From Pegea sp. RAD2-039 (lineage: Eukaryota; Chordata; Thaliacea; Salpida; Salpidae), in the NCBI GenBank assembly GCA_034620365.1, contig JAQGEQ010000232.1, forward strand, positions 248,001 to 312,000: a DNA stretch of 64,000 nucleotides, read 5' to 3'. The position numbers and the translations under genes were made by a program. A model generated the notes under the pieces. The model had not been told where the DNA came from. It searched no databases and worked only from the letters and a program-made list of their open reading frames with translations. Shown here piece by piece: positions 63,646 through 64,000 of this stretch (within the stretch, counting starts at the first letter, position 1; every line of letters begins with the position of its first letter).

Positions 63646-64000
63646 AGTGTTAGGCTGTAAGCAAAATAGAGATTTATAAAGTATAGACTACAAATTAATA
63701 GTTTACAAATATTACATCTTTTAATATAGATTAAACTATAATATTTATAAACATCTATTATTATTTTTAGTTTTATAGATTATAATCTAATTCAAATTTT
63801 TAGTAACAAATGCATAATAATTTGATAAGTTAAATAATTATAAATTAATAAATTTTAATAAAGTTTCAATTTTAATTTAATATCTATTATCTATTGAAAA
63901 CAAAGAAAAAGTATAAATAACTTAAAAAATGGTATATGAGAAATACTCTTTAAATTTATCAAATTAATTTATATAAAAATAACTAAATATTAATTGCCCA
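63646..64000. other. AT-rich 5' flank of the CHK2-like gene
   Basis: Very AT-rich; should include its promoter. No element recognised. Confidence 0.5.

Overview
The window looks like nuclear DNA of an animal. Gene-dense, fairly GC-rich islands with many very short introns (about 42 to 200 bases) alternate with very AT-rich deserts. Hedgehog with its autoprocessing module, a full myosin VIIa and a cysteine-pair galaxin-like protein point to a metazoan. The compact introns suggest a tunicate-like invertebrate, but that is inference from gene content and style. No species can be named from the sequence alone.

Layout. 1-2771 (+): 3' part of an unrecognised gene with a large CACGTG-rich minisatellite in an intron. 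5010-6543 (+): GT10 alpha-1,3-fucosyltransferase. 8717-12139 (+): nucleobindin with a 20-bp minisatellite and a duplicated 91-nt exon pair. About 13500-14357 (+): decayed non-LTR retrotransposon 3' end. 15132-19262 (+): two-domain carboxypeptidase D-like protein with a 36-bp minisatellite in intron 1. 19767-19839 (-): tRNA-Thr(AGT). 21763-23411 (+): TPR protein. 24302-27328 (+): secreted galaxin-like protein. 29578-42970 (+): myosin VIIa with two candidate first exons, a GC-AG intron and a U12-type AT-AC intron. 43976-47510 (-): ABCD3/PMP70, convergent with the myosin. About 49250-49720 (-): reverse-transcriptase remnant. 51573-54717 (+): NXF1-type mRNA exporter. 55849-56091 (-): small two-exon gene. 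57507-58990 (+): Hedgehog. 62326-63645 (-): intronless CHK2-like kinase.

The genes have unrelated jobs: Golgi glycosylation, calcium binding, peptide processing, matrix, motor, peroxisome, RNA export, signalling and checkpoint. No operon-like pathway is apparent. Exon models were built by hand from splice sites. For the fucosyltransferase, nucleobindin, carboxypeptidase, galaxin-like, ABCD3, small minus-strand gene and Hedgehog the exon lengths sum to an exact open frame.

The main genome-scale signal is the palindrome GACGTC, usually inside GATGACGTCATC. I see about 65 copies outside minisatellites, against about five expected from base composition. They sit almost entirely within gene islands, in introns and also in coding exons. 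Several intronic minisatellites are built on CACGTG and GACGTC as well. The other main points are the mutually exclusive exon pair in nucleobindin, the AT-AC intron in myosin VIIa, two GC-AG introns, and a dispersed GC-rich retrotransposon tail found three times.
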